A stretch of DNA of 30,869 nucleotides from contig JAULUH010000364.1 of NCBI GenBank assembly GCA_032111745.1, forward strand, positions 1-30,869. The letters are read 5' to 3'. The notes below the pieces were generated by a model. It was not told where the DNA came from. It saw only the letters and a list, made by a program, of their open reading frames with translations, and did not search any database. Below, piece after piece: positions 1-8,353 of this stretch. Position 1 is the first letter of the stretch, and each line of letters begins with the position of its first letter. Origin of the DNA: JAULUH01 sp032111745 (GTDB lineage: Bacteria; Chloroflexota; Anaerolineae; JAAEKA01). The position numbers were made by a program, and so were the translations under genes.

Positions 1-80
1 ACGAAGGCGCCGAAGCCATGGCGCACCAGGACTTCGGCGATCGTTCTATACCGGCGCAGATATCGGGTGCTGAATCGCAT
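1..80 (-). CDS. AarF/UbiB (ABC1) family atypical kinase, N-terminal fragment
   Basis: Only the first 26 or so codons are in the window; the gene runs off the left edge on the minus strand. Starting at the ATG whose first base is 80, the frame reads MRFSTRYLRRYRT and then IAEVLVRHGFGAF. The RYxEIxxVLVRHGFG pattern is the characteristic opening of the AarF/UbiB/ABC1 atypical kinase family, which in other bacteria is tied to quinone biosynthesis or lipid metabolism at the membrane. A longer minus-strand frame over the same bases (46-228) has no recognisable content and was set aside. A purine-rich GAAGGAAA lies about 18 bases upstream of the ATG, too far to be a convincing ribosome site. The gene lies 184 bases downstream of the dapF-like gene, on the same strand. 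The kinase catalytic motifs are outside the window, so the family call rests on the N-terminal signature alone. Confidence 0.68.
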   Translation of the reverse strand, partial: MRFSTRYLRRYRTIAEVLVRHGFGAF

Positions 81-198
81 GGACGTCGCTGGACGCGACA
101 GTTTCCTTCGGTGATTCCCTCAGACGAGTGATGGGTAGATTATAGCGGGCAAGGTTAGCCAGGTGTTGGTAGCCCCGGCGCCTGGCAGGTCGGTGCCG

Positions 199-228
199 AT
201 TATACCATCGCACAGGGGCAGGCGGCAA
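199..228 (-). promoter_or_regulatory. Putative promoter for the UbiB-like gene
   Basis: On the minus strand TTGCCG (223-228) is followed after 18 bases by TATAAT (199-204). A TG one base before the -10 gives an extended -10 (TGGTATAAT). A second TATAAT lies closer to the gene at 139-144 but lacks a good -35. Both are consistent with the downstream UbiB-like gene having its own promoter rather than depending only on read-through from the dapF-like gene. Confidence 0.4.
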
Positions 229-264
229 ACCACAAGTTAGATTCCTGGCCCCGCAGGTGTTTCC

Positions 265-1119
265 CTAGACCGAGTCCGGCCTGGCCAGTGCCTGGTCGCC
301 GGCCAGGTCCCCCTCGAAAACCCTGGACGCAGGCCCGGTCTGTTCCACCGACCAGTCCTCGCCGATCTCGATGGTCAACGTGCCCCCGGGCATGGTGACC
401 GCGACTTCTGGCCCGCACAGTCCCAGGCGATGGGCCACGGCTGCGGCTGCACAGCTACTGCTGCCAGAGGCCAGGGTGTACCCGGCCCCCCGCTCCCAGA
501 TCTCGATGCGCACTGCGGCGCTGTGCAGCACCTGCATGAACTGCACGTTGGAGCGATTGGGAAAGCGGCCATCGCGCTCGATCAGCGGCCCATAACGCTG
601 CGCCTCGGCCGCGCTAGGAGCGTCGTGTAACACCACACAGTGGGGATTGCCGATCGTAGCTGCACTGAACCGGAAGAGCCGTCCCCCGGCTTCCAACTCC
701 TCGTCCAGCACCTCCCGGGGCGGCCCCGCCACCGGGATGGCGCTGCTGTGGAAGCTGACCCGGCCCATGGCCACCGTCACCTGCTGGCCACCCAGGTGCA
801 CGCGGCACGTGACCGGGCCCCCCGGCGTCTCCACGGTGAACGGCTCGAGTCCCACCTGCCCGCGGTCCCACAGGTAGCGGGCGAAGATGCGCAACCCGTT
901 GCCGCTCTTCTCGAACTCCTCGCCGTCGGGGTTGAACAGGCGCAGCCCGAAATCACAGGCCGCCGATGGCAGCGGCCCCCACAGGAGCCCGTCCGACCCC
1001 ACCCCGTAGTGGCGGTCACAGATCAGGCGGATTTGCCCAGTGGCGGGAGGCTCAATCCCACCGGCCGGATCGACCAAGATATAGTCATTGCCCAGAGCCT
1101 GGTACTTCACAAAGCGCAT
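265..1119 (-). CDS. dapF: Diaminopimelate epimerase family protein (both catalytic Cys replaced by Ser)
   Basis: DapF interconverts LL- and meso-diaminopimelate in lysine and peptidoglycan biosynthesis. The 284-residue product has the family length and motifs: KYQALGNDYILVDP at the N-terminus, DRHYGVGSDG (35-44), FNPDG (62-66), GNPH (157-160) and ERGAGYT (209-215). Canonical DapF uses two cysteines, in CGNG and ACGTG. Here the equivalent segments read SGNG (Ser72) and ASGSS (Ser218), so both acid/base thiols are serines. I recall this SGNGLR/ASGSSSC variant as a recurring DapF-annotated subfamily, which would make it a real lineage rather than a sequencing error, but I cannot verify that here. 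The start is placed at the internal ATG (1119) because homology begins there; the frame is open further upstream but that stretch is non-homologous and low-complexity. GGAGG lies about 14 bases upstream. Whether the protein still epimerises DAP is uncertain. Confidence 0.85.
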   Translation of the reverse strand: MRFVKYQALGNDYILVDPAGGIEPPATGQIRLICDRHYGVGSDGLLWGPLPSAACDFGLRLFNPDGEEFEKSGNGLRIFARYLWDRGQVGLEPFTVETPGGPVTCRVHLGGQQVTVAMGRVSFHSSAIPVAGPPREVLDEELEAGGRLFRFSAATIGNPHCVVLHDAPSAAEAQRYGPLIERDGRFPNRSNVQFMQVLHSAAVRIEIWERGAGYTLASGSSSCAAAAVAHRLGLCGPEVAVTMPGGTLTIEIGEDWSVEQTGPASRVFEGDLAGDQALARPDSV

Positions 1120-1247
1120 GCCAGCTTGCCTGCCCTCCAGCCGTCGCGCCAGGGTCGCCCGCCGCCCTGCCCGGCCGAGCCAAGTATACACCACCGCCCC
1201 TGCCGCCGCAAGGGGCCACCCGGCGCCCGATACCCGCCCTGTTGCCA

Positions 1248-1277
1248 TTGTGCCGATGGTGTGAGTGGTGGTATAAT
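1248..1277 (+). promoter_or_regulatory. Putative promoter of the ABC/adaptor operon
   Basis: TTGTGC (1248-1253), an 18-base spacer and TATAAT (1272-1277) with an extended -10 TG at 1269-1270. It lies about 75 bases upstream of the ABC ATPase start and points into the plus-strand operon. It has the same layout (weak -35, 18-base gap, TGGTATAAT) as the putative promoter at 199-228 on the other strand. No other gene occupies 1120-1353. Confidence 0.42.
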
Positions 1278-1353
1278 CCGGCCCGACGGGCTCCCGGACC
1301 CCGTCGAACGCTGCGCGCAGGCGTAGCCATTATCATGCAAGGTAAGGTCCCTG

Positions 1354-2178
1354 GTGCTACGCCGATTGCTCAGGACCAGTCAGGTCATCCCCCAATCCCA
1401 TAACGGCCGCTATCGACACGGCAATACCTACCTGATCGAGCTTAACGACGTCACCAAAGTCTTCCAGGGCAGCACCAGGTCCTACGCCGCGTTGCAGGGC
1501 GTTAGCATCTGCGTCGACCGCGGCGAGTTTGTGGCCGTAGCCGGCAAATCCGGAAGCGGCAAGTCCACGCTGATCAACATGCTCACCGGCATCGACCGCC
1601 CCACCTCGGGCACGGTGCTGGTAGGCGATACGGCCCTGCACGCGCTCAACGAGGAACAGATGGCCGTGTGGCGGGGCAAGACCGTGGGCGTGGTGTTTCA
1701 GTTCTTCCAGCTCCTGCCACTGCTCACCGCCGTCGAGAACGTCATGCTGCCCATGGATTTCTGCAACGTCTACCCCAGCCGTGAGCGGCGCGCGCGCGCC
1801 ATGGCCCTGCTCGATCGGGTGGGCATGTCCCCTTACGCCGACAAGCCGCCCACGGCCCTCTCCGGTGGCGAGCAGCAGCGGGTAGCTATCGCGCGCGCCC
1901 TGGCCAACGACCCCCCCATCCTGGTGGCCGACGAGCCCACCGGGAATCTGGATTCGGCGACCGCCGAGAGCGTCTTCGGTCTTTTCCAGGAGGTGGTGGC
2001 CGAGGGCAAGACCATCGTCATGGTGACCCACGACCGGGACCTGGCACAGCAGGTGGATCGCACCTTGATCATCGCCGATGGTCGCATCGTCGACCAGGTG
2101 GTGCACTCCTCGCAGTTGACGGACGGCGGTGCTCCGTTGCAGCAGCAGCGGCTGTTGCAGGAGGCTGCCCATGGCTAG
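1354..2178 (+). CDS. ABC transporter ATP-binding protein, LolD/MacB type
   Basis: This is the ATPase subunit that powers the permease encoded immediately downstream. From the GTG at 1354 it has 274 residues: Walker A GKSGSGKS (64-71), signature LSGGEQQR (169-176), Walker B ILVADEPT (189-196) with GNLD following, and the H-loop histidine in MVTHD (about 226). The GEQQRVAIARAL and ADEPTGNLD wording is typical of the LolD/FtsE/MacB branch, which drives mechanotransmission on periplasmic or envelope substrates rather than simple import. The first 27 or so residues precede the usual family start (IELNDVTKVFQ), so the true start is uncertain; a weak AAGGTAAGG precedes the GTG. The stop codon overlaps the permease ATG by 8 bases, indicating translational coupling. 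Confidence 0.93.
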   Translation: MLRRLLRTSQVIPQSHNGRYRHGNTYLIELNDVTKVFQGSTRSYAALQGVSICVDRGEFVAVAGKSGSGKSTLINMLTGIDRPTSGTVLVGDTALHALNEEQMAVWRGKTVGVVFQFFQLLPLLTAVENVMLPMDFCNVYPSRERRARAMALLDRVGMSPYADKPPTALSGGEQQRVAIARALANDPPILVADEPTGNLDSATAESVFGLFQEVVAEGKTIVMVTHDRDLAQQVDRTLIIADGRIVDQVVHSSQLTDGGAPLQQQRLLQEAAHG

Positions 2179-4555
2179 CCCCCGCTGGCAGAAAGTGGCG
2201 CGGGAGATATGGAAGAATCCCAAGAGGACCCTTTTGGTGGTGCTCTCCATCGCCGTCGGCGTAATCGCGCTGGGCACCGTGGCCGGCACCTATACGGTGA
2301 TCACCCGGGAGCTACCAGCCGGCTACGCGCGGGTCAATCCCGCCAGCGCCACCCTGTATGTCGAGCCCTTCGACGACACCCTGCTACGGGTCGTGCGCAA
2401 CCTCCCCGGGGTGGAGGCCGCCGACGGCCGCCGCACCGTGACCATGCGCCTCCAGGCTGGAGTGAGCCCCTGGCGGGATGTCGAGATGTTCTCCCTGCCC
2501 GACTATGACAACCTTCAGGTAGCCAGGCTCTGGCCGGAGCGCGGGGCCTGGCCCCCCGCCCCGCGGGAGCTGCTGATAGAGCGGGCGGCCATGGACCTGG
2601 CCGGCCTGCGCATCGGGGACATCGTCACCCTGGAGGCGGCCAACGGCACCAAGCGTTCCCTGCCCGTCTCTGGCGTGGTCTACGATATCAACCGGCCCTC
2701 GGCGCGCTTCGCTAACAGGCTGTACGGCTATGTCCATCCGGGGACTATGGAGTGGCTTGGCGTCGAGGACGACTACAACCAGCTGGACATCGTGGTGGCC
2801 GAGCGAAAGCTTGACCGCGGCCACATCGCATCCGTTGCCGGCGAGGTGCGCGGGAAGGTGGAGAAGAGTGGCCGCGACGTCTATTGGCTGTCTATTCCCG
2901 AGCCGGGCAAGCACCCCTTCGAGCGCTTCCTGGGTCCCATGGCCCTGCTGCTCACGGCTCTTGGCCTGCTCTGCCTGTTCCTCAGCGGTTTCCTGGTGGT
3001 GAACACCATCACCGCCCTGTTGGCGCAACAGATCCGCCAGATCGGCGTCATGAAGGCCATTGGCGCGCGGACGGGCCAGATCGCCGGCCTCTACGTCGGG
3101 ATGGTGCTGCTGCTGGGCCTGCTGGCCCTCCTCATCTCAATCCCGACCTCCCTGCTGGCCACGCGCAGCCTGGTGGGCTTCATGGCCGGCCTGGTCAACT
3201 TCGACGTGGCCAGCTACCAGCCGCCGGCCTGGGTGTTTGGCCTGCAAGTAATGGCTGCCCTGCTGGTGCCGCTCCTGGCAGCCTTGGTCCCCGTGTTCAA
3301 GGGCTCGCGTATCACAGTGCGCGAGGCCATCAACTCCTACGGCCTGGCTGAGGGCCAGCAGGGCAGCGGCCTGCTCCTGACCCTGCTGGGGCAGGTGCGT
3401 GGGTTGTCCCGGCCTGTGTTGTTGGCCATCCGCAGCACCTTCCGGCGCCGCGCCCGCCTAGTACTTACCCTGCTGACCCTGGCCCTGGCCTCGACCATTT
3501 TCATCGCCGTCCTGAGCGTGCGGGCCTCTTTACTGCGCACCCTGGACGACGCTTTGGCCCATTGGCAGTATGACGTGGGCGTGAGCTTCGTCCGGCCCTA
3601 CCGCGTCGAGGAGATCGAGCGCCAGGCCATGCTGGTGCCAGGGGTGACCCACGCCGAGAGCTGGGGTTACCAGACGGTCCGTCGCCTGCGGCCTGACAAC
3701 ACTAACAGCGACGCCCTGATCATGATCGCACCCCCGGCTGACACGCGGCTGCTGCAGCCCACGCTGCTCGCAGGCCGGTGGTTACTACCGGAGGACGAGA
3801 ACGCCATCGTCATCACCACCGACCTCCTGCGCGAGGAGCCGGGTTTGCGCGCTGGCGATGCCGTGGAGTTGGAGATGGATGGCCGGCTGAGCACCTGGGT
3901 GGTGGTGGGCCTGATGCGCGGAGTGCTCTCCGGGCCCACCATGTACGCCAACTATCCCTATTTCGCCCGGGCCATGCGCAGCCCGGCCCAGGCCAGCACG
4001 GTGCAGGTGGTAACCGGGCAACACACGCCGGCCTTCCAGCGCCAGTTGGCCGGGGCGCTGGAGGAACAGTTCGAGCGGAGCGGCCTGCGGGTGGTCTCCA
4101 CCACCACCCTGGCCGAGCTGCGCCGGGTGGCCATTGCCCAGTTTGGTGTCATCATCATCTTTCTGCTGGCTATGGCGCTGTTGCTCGCCATCGTAGGTGC
4201 CCTGGGACTGGCCGGCACCATGAGCATCAACGTCCTGGAGCGTACCCGGGAGATCGGCATGATGCGCGCCATCGGCGCCACTGGGCGCACGGTCCGCCGC
4301 ATGGTCGTCGTGGAGGGCGGCCTCATCGGCCTGCTCAGCTGGATCCTGGGCACGGCGCTGGCCATCCCCATCAGCCAGGTGCTCAGCCGCTCCGTGGGCC
4401 TGTCCTTTCTCCAGACCCCCTTGAGCTATCGCTTCGCGCCGGAAGGCGCCGCGATCTGGCTGGTAGCCGTCCTGATCCTAGCGGCCATCGCCAGCCTGCT
4501 ACCGGCCCGGGATGCCTCCCGGGTGAGCGTGCGAGATGCGCTGGCCTATGAGTAA
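2171..4555 (+). CDS. ABC transporter permease with two FtsX/MacB modules
   Basis: A 794-residue inner-membrane permease starting at the ATG inside the end of the ATPase gene. It contains two tandem copies of the MacB/FtsX architecture. Each has an N-terminal helix (near residues 20-45 and again at about 435-460), an extracytoplasmic domain of about 200-230 residues, and three further membrane helices. The pre-helix motifs IRQIGVMKAIGA and TREIGMMRAIGA, found in the third-quarter loops, are hallmarks of this superfamily. Eight membrane segments are visible in total. With both halves in one chain, the protein probably pairs with an ATPase homodimer. Its position between the ATPase and an HlyD-type adaptor suggests a MacAB-like or LolCDE-like export or extraction complex. 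The substrate cannot be read from the sequence. Confidence 0.92.
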   Translation: MASPRWQKVAREIWKNPKRTLLVVLSIAVGVIALGTVAGTYTVITRELPAGYARVNPASATLYVEPFDDTLLRVVRNLPGVEAADGRRTVTMRLQAGVSPWRDVEMFSLPDYDNLQVARLWPERGAWPPAPRELLIERAAMDLAGLRIGDIVTLEAANGTKRSLPVSGVVYDINRPSARFANRLYGYVHPGTMEWLGVEDDYNQLDIVVAERKLDRGHIASVAGEVRGKVEKSGRDVYWLSIPEPGKHPFERFLGPMALLLTALGLLCLFLSGFLVVNTITALLAQQIRQIGVMKAIGARTGQIAGLYVGMVLLLGLLALLISIPTSLLATRSLVGFMAGLVNFDVASYQPPAWVFGLQVMAALLVPLLAALVPVFKGSRITVREAINSYGLAEGQQGSGLLLTLLGQVRGLSRPVLLAIRSTFRRRARLVLTLLTLALASTIFIAVLSVRASLLRTLDDALAHWQYDVGVSFVRPYRVEEIERQAMLVPGVTHAESWGYQTVRRLRPDNTNSDALIMIAPPADTRLLQPTLLAGRWLLPEDENAIVITTDLLREEPGLRAGDAVELEMDGRLSTWVVVGLMRGVLSGPTMYANYPYFARAMRSPAQASTVQVVTGQHTPAFQRQLAGALEEQFERSGLRVVSTTTLAELRRVAIAQFGVIIIFLLAMALLLAIVGALGLAGTMSINVLERTREIGMMRAIGATGRTVRRMVVVEGGLIGLLSWILGTALAIPISQVLSRSVGLSFLQTPLSYRFAPEGAAIWLVAVLILAAIASLLPARDASRVSVRDALAYE

Positions 4556-4603
4556 TGGAAGCCTCCCGCGGTTACGAGCTCCCAAGCTCAGAGGTTAGTT
4601 CTG

Positions 4604-6589
4604 ATGAGAACCGTGTTAGTCGTGCTGGTTGTCCTGGCACTAATCGCCGGTAGCATCTTCCTGGTCGCTAATCTCACGAGGCCACTGCGCCCGGACCGTG
4701 AGGTGCAAAACATCCCGGCCACGGCCACCGTGCTGCCCCCGGCCCGCATCGACGACAGCGTCGTCGTAGCCGACGGCCGCATCGTGCCGGTGCAGAGCGC
4801 GGACCTGAGCCTGCCGGTCAGCGGCTTCGTCAGCGAGCTCATGGTGCGGGAGAGCGAGCAGGTGGAGGCCAACCAGCTCCTGTTGCGCCTCAAGGCCGAC
4901 CGCCAGGCCGCGCTCCTGGCCGAGGCCCAGGCCGACCTGCGCCGGGCCGAGGCGCGCTACCAGGAGACCGTGGCCGGCGCACGCGAGCAGGAGATCCTGG
5001 CTGCCAGGGCTCAGGTCGACGCCGCCCAGGCCCAGCTAGATAAGCTGCAACAGGGCTCCAAGGCCGAAGATATCCAGGCCGCCCAGGCCTCCCTGGCCGT
5101 AGCCCTGGCTGAGGTCCGCCAGGCCTCTTCCGGGACGGGCGAGCAGGAGCTCATCGCGGCCAAGGCCGATCTGGACAACGCCGATGCGACCCGGCGCCGG
5201 GCCCAGGCGGCCTACGATAGGGTCGCCGGCAATCCGGACATCGGCCGCTTCCCCGAGGCACTGGAGCTGGAGAAGGCCACCAACGAGTACAACGCCGCCC
5301 TGGCGCGCTACGAGGCCCTGCAAGAGGGTCCCGATCCGGACGGCGTGGCTGCCGCCCAGGCTAAGGCCGATCGTGCCCGGGCCGAACTCAACGCTCTGCG
5401 GTCGCCGCCCAGCGCCGCCGACATCGCCGCCGCTGAGGCTGAGATCCGGCGAGCCCAGGCCGAGCTGGACCTCCTGCTGGCTGGCCCGCGCGTTGAAGAG
5501 ATCTCTGCGGCCCTGGCCGACGTGGCCGCGGCCGAGGCTGCGGTCGCTCGCGCGGAGGCTGAGCTGGCCGATACCGAGCTCTTCGCACCCTTCGCCGGAG
5601 AGATCGTCTCCCTGGAGAACACTCTGGGACAGCAGGTGGCGGCCGGTGAACTGATCGTGCGCATGGCGGATCTCTCCGGCTGGCGTGTCGAGACTGCGGA
5701 CCTGACCGAGTTGGACGTCGTCGGCGTTCAGCCGGGGGACCCAGTATCTATCACCTTCGATGCCATCCCTGGCCTGGAGTTGCCTGGCACAGTACTGCGT
5801 GTCAAGCCCCTTGGCGAGAACAAGCAGGGCGATATCACCTATACGGTGGTGGTGCTGCCCGATCGCGACGACGACCGGCTGCTCTGGAACATGACGGCCA
5901 CCCTCAGCATCGATCGCGGCGCCGGCCCCGGCATGGCCCCGGCCGTCGAGGTCACGGCGGTCGAGCCATCCACTCCCACTGCGGTGCCGCCGGAGGCCAC
6001 GCCAACGCCGGAGCTTCCGGCCCCCACGGCTACGCCAGGGGCGATTGCCGTGACCCCGGCCATTACGGCGGACATCCCCACAGGCGTCTCCACCGTGGGG
6101 GCCACCCTCGTGACCGTCCGCCCGGCTCCATCAGCCACTGCCGTGCCTTCGCCGGGGCCTGCCAGCGCACCGGTACCGGCTGCCACTGCCGGGCCCACCC
6201 GATCCGTCACGGGAGCGACCAGCCCGCCTGACCTCCTGGCTCCGGACGCCAATCGCCAGGTGTCGGGCAACGTGACCTTCCAGTGGCAGCCCACCGGGCC
6301 CCTGCCGGACGGCGCCAGCTATGAGGTGGTGTGGTGGAACCGGAACGAGGATCCGGCCGCAGCGCGCGGGATTGCGCCGCCGACCACGGATACCACCCTG
6401 CGAGCCAACGTCGACGTGCTATACCAGGCCGGACAGATCGCCGGCCCTGAGATGTACTGGACGGTGCTGATCGTCGGCACCGACCCCTACCAGCGCCTGA
6501 CCCAGCCGGCGCAAAGCGTCGTGCGGGTGATGAACTACGAGGCCGGCCAGGATGGCGAGGGCACCGCGCCGCCGCCACCCAAGCCGTAG
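4604..6589 (+). CDS. HlyD/MacA-type membrane fusion (adaptor) protein with extra C-terminal domain
   Basis: A 661-residue adaptor for the ABC permease just upstream (48-base gap). Order of parts: N-terminal membrane anchor (residues 3-22); first half of a biotinyl-lipoyl-like domain (about 55-98, DGRIVPVQSADLSLPVSG); a very long Ala/Glu/Gln/Arg-rich coiled-coil region (about 100-325); the second lipoyl half (LFAPFAGEIVSLENTLGQQV, about 326-345); a beta-barrel region (350-435, including a GDPVSITFDAIPG segment); a Pro/Thr/Ala-rich linker (445-540); and a beta-rich domain of about 100 residues (545-645, with EVVWWN, EDPAAARG and TDPYQRLTQPA). The adaptor part is standard for tripartite or MacA-like systems. 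The linker and last domain are additions, and the last domain recurs in the protein encoded at 8354-9340. A purine-rich AGAGG precedes the ATG. Confidence 0.9.
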   Translation: MRTVLVVLVVLALIAGSIFLVANLTRPLRPDREVQNIPATATVLPPARIDDSVVVADGRIVPVQSADLSLPVSGFVSELMVRESEQVEANQLLLRLKADRQAALLAEAQADLRRAEARYQETVAGAREQEILAARAQVDAAQAQLDKLQQGSKAEDIQAAQASLAVALAEVRQASSGTGEQELIAAKADLDNADATRRRAQAAYDRVAGNPDIGRFPEALELEKATNEYNAALARYEALQEGPDPDGVAAAQAKADRARAELNALRSPPSAADIAAAEAEIRRAQAELDLLLAGPRVEEISAALADVAAAEAAVARAEAELADTELFAPFAGEIVSLENTLGQQVAAGELIVRMADLSGWRVETADLTELDVVGVQPGDPVSITFDAIPGLELPGTVLRVKPLGENKQGDITYTVVVLPDRDDDRLLWNMTATLSIDRGAGPGMAPAVEVTAVEPSTPTAVPPEATPTPELPAPTATPGAIAVTPAITADIPTGVSTVGATLVTVRPAPSATAVPSPGPASAPVPAATAGPTRSVTGATSPPDLLAPDANRQVSGNVTFQWQPTGPLPDGASYEVVWWNRNEDPAAARGIAPPTTDTTLRANVDVLYQAGQIAGPEMYWTVLIVGTDPYQRLTQPAQSVVRVMNYEAGQDGEGTAPPPPKP

Positions 6590-6683
6590 CTGGCCGGACC
6601 GAGACCAGCGACAGGCAGGAGGAAGGGCGCCGGACGCGCAACCCGGGGAGACTGGATAGCGTCTCGCCGTGACGAGGTTACCG

Positions 6684-8327
6684 ATGAACACAGGAAATCA
6701 CAGTCGGATGAGCCGCCGGGCCTTGCCGGTGCTCTGGACCGTGCTGGCGCTGGTGGTTGTGGCTAGCATGGTCCTCGGTGCCGGGGCTTTTGCCCGTGTT
6801 GCAGGGGCCGGTGCCCTGCAGCCGCTGGAGACATGGTCCAGGGTTGCCCTGGAAGGGCGTGCGGTGCGCTGGATCGACCCTACGCCCGGCGACGCCCAGG
6901 TGGTGTATGCTGCGGTGGACGGCCTGGGCGTCTACCGCAGCCAGGACGGCGGCAGCACCTGGGCCGCGTTGCCCACGACGGGCCTCGGCAACCTGGCCGT
7001 GCAGACCGTCGCCGCCTGCCCCAATGGGTCCCTATTTGCCGGCACCTGGGGGGGCGGTGTGTTTCGCTGGCAGGGTAGCGGCTGGGTAGCGGTGAACAGC
7101 GGGCTGTTCCGGCCCTATATCACGGCCCTGGCCTGTGATCCGCAGAGCATCGTCTATGCCGGGACCTACGACGCCGGCATCTTCAAGTCGATCAACAGTG
7201 GCGGCAATTGGTCGACCGTCAACACGGGCCTGCAGAGCCAGAATGTCCTCACCGTGAGGTCCGGGCCCGGCTATCTGATGGCCGGCACCAGCGGAGGCGC
7301 GTTCAAGTCCGCCAACGGCGGTGCCAACTGGAATGCCGCCGGGCTTCCCAACCAGGAGGTTTTCGACTTCGCCTTCGATCTCCTGGATGACCAGCGCCTG
7401 TGGGCCGCTACCACCACCCTCGGTGTGCTGGCATCCACCAGCGGGGGGGCGTCCTGGGCCCAGGTGGGCAGCGGCCTCCAGGCCTACACGGTGACGCGCA
7501 ACGCGGCGGGCGAGCTCTTCGCCGGTACCCGCGACAACGGCGCCTTCAAGCTGGTCGGCGACCAGTGGGTCGACCAGGGCATCGCCCCCAAACGGGTGTA
7601 CCTGATGCGCGCGGCCGGTAGCGTGGGCGACCGGGTGATCGCCGGCACCGACAGCGGCATCTGGCTAGGCCGGCCGGTGGTCAGCCCCACCTCGACGCCC
7701 ACCAGCACGGCAACGCCTACCAGCACCCCCACGGCGCCGGTGGCCCCCAACGTAGCGATCACCTTGCGTAACATGCCCTTGGGAGCGGCCAATCCCGGCG
7801 ACGTGATCTCTTACACCGTCGACTATGTGGTCGAGGGCGAGGATATCGCCGCCAACGTGATGATCTTCGACCAGGTGCCCGCTGGCACGGAATTGGTGGC
7901 CGGCTCCCCTGAGCCGGACGATATCGCATTGGTGCAAGGGGACGTCGTGTTCTGGGACGTGGGTAATCTCCCGGCAGGCAGCAGCGGTAAGGTCTCCTAC
8001 GCCGTGCGTGTCCTGGGAACGCCAGCTCCTGCGCCCACGGCCACGCCCACGGCGACGGAAGTGTCCCCGAATGAACCCACGGCGACCGCCACGCCCACAC
8101 CTACCCCCACGACGACCGCCGGACCGGTGCGCGGACCGGCCGGCTGGCAGCTGCCGCAGGCTGACGCTATGCTACGGCAGGTCGATGGCACTGTAGTCGT
8201 GATCAACGACGGCGCTGAGGTGACCTGGGAATTCCAGGGCGACCTCTACCAGGCGCGCTCCGGCCCTGCCATCAACGGCCCGACCCATTTCTTCCCGCTG
8301 GCGCTGCGGCAGCCCGCGGACAACTGA
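6684..8327 (+). CDS. Secreted BNR/Asp-box repeat protein with DUF11 domain
   Basis: A 547-residue extracytoplasmic protein. After a signal peptide or anchor (SRRALPVLWTVLALVVVASM) there is a beta-propeller-like region with at least four BNR/Asp-box type repeats: SQDGGSTW, SINSGGNW, SANGGANW and STSGGASW. Then come a Ser/Thr/Pro linker (about residue 340), a DUF11-type domain (NPGDVISYTVDY, VPAGTELVAG), a second Thr/Pro linker and a short C-terminal segment ending near FFPLALRQ. BNR repeats occur in sialidases, photosystem assembly factors and many surface proteins; no enzymatic signature is visible, so no activity is assigned. The ATG at 6684 is preferred over the GTG at 6669 because GAGG sits 7 bases upstream of it. 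The gene lies between the adaptor and its domain paralogue, suggesting it is cargo of, or works with, the ABC system. Confidence 0.85.
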   Translation: MNTGNHSRMSRRALPVLWTVLALVVVASMVLGAGAFARVAGAGALQPLETWSRVALEGRAVRWIDPTPGDAQVVYAAVDGLGVYRSQDGGSTWAALPTTGLGNLAVQTVAACPNGSLFAGTWGGGVFRWQGSGWVAVNSGLFRPYITALACDPQSIVYAGTYDAGIFKSINSGGNWSTVNTGLQSQNVLTVRSGPGYLMAGTSGGAFKSANGGANWNAAGLPNQEVFDFAFDLLDDQRLWAATTTLGVLASTSGGASWAQVGSGLQAYTVTRNAAGELFAGTRDNGAFKLVGDQWVDQGIAPKRVYLMRAAGSVGDRVIAGTDSGIWLGRPVVSPTSTPTSTATPTSTPTAPVAPNVAITLRNMPLGAANPGDVISYTVDYVVEGEDIAANVMIFDQVPAGTELVAGSPEPDDIALVQGDVVFWDVGNLPAGSSGKVSYAVRVLGTPAPAPTATPTATEVSPNEPTATATPTPTPTTTAGPVRGPAGWQLPQADAMLRQVDGTVVVINDGAEVTWEFQGDLYQARSGPAINGPTHFFPLALRQPADN

Positions 8328-8353
8328 CAAGCCTGATTGATGAAGTGCCTATT

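Noticed and set aside
46..228. 60-codon minus-strand frame at the left edge
   Set aside because: Another minus-strand frame starting at 80 gives the recognisable AarF/UbiB N-terminus; this one has no similarity to anything known to me.
640..1326. 228-codon plus-strand frame over the dapF-like gene
   Set aside because: Shadow of the dapF coding strand; Arg/Pro/His-rich with no motif.
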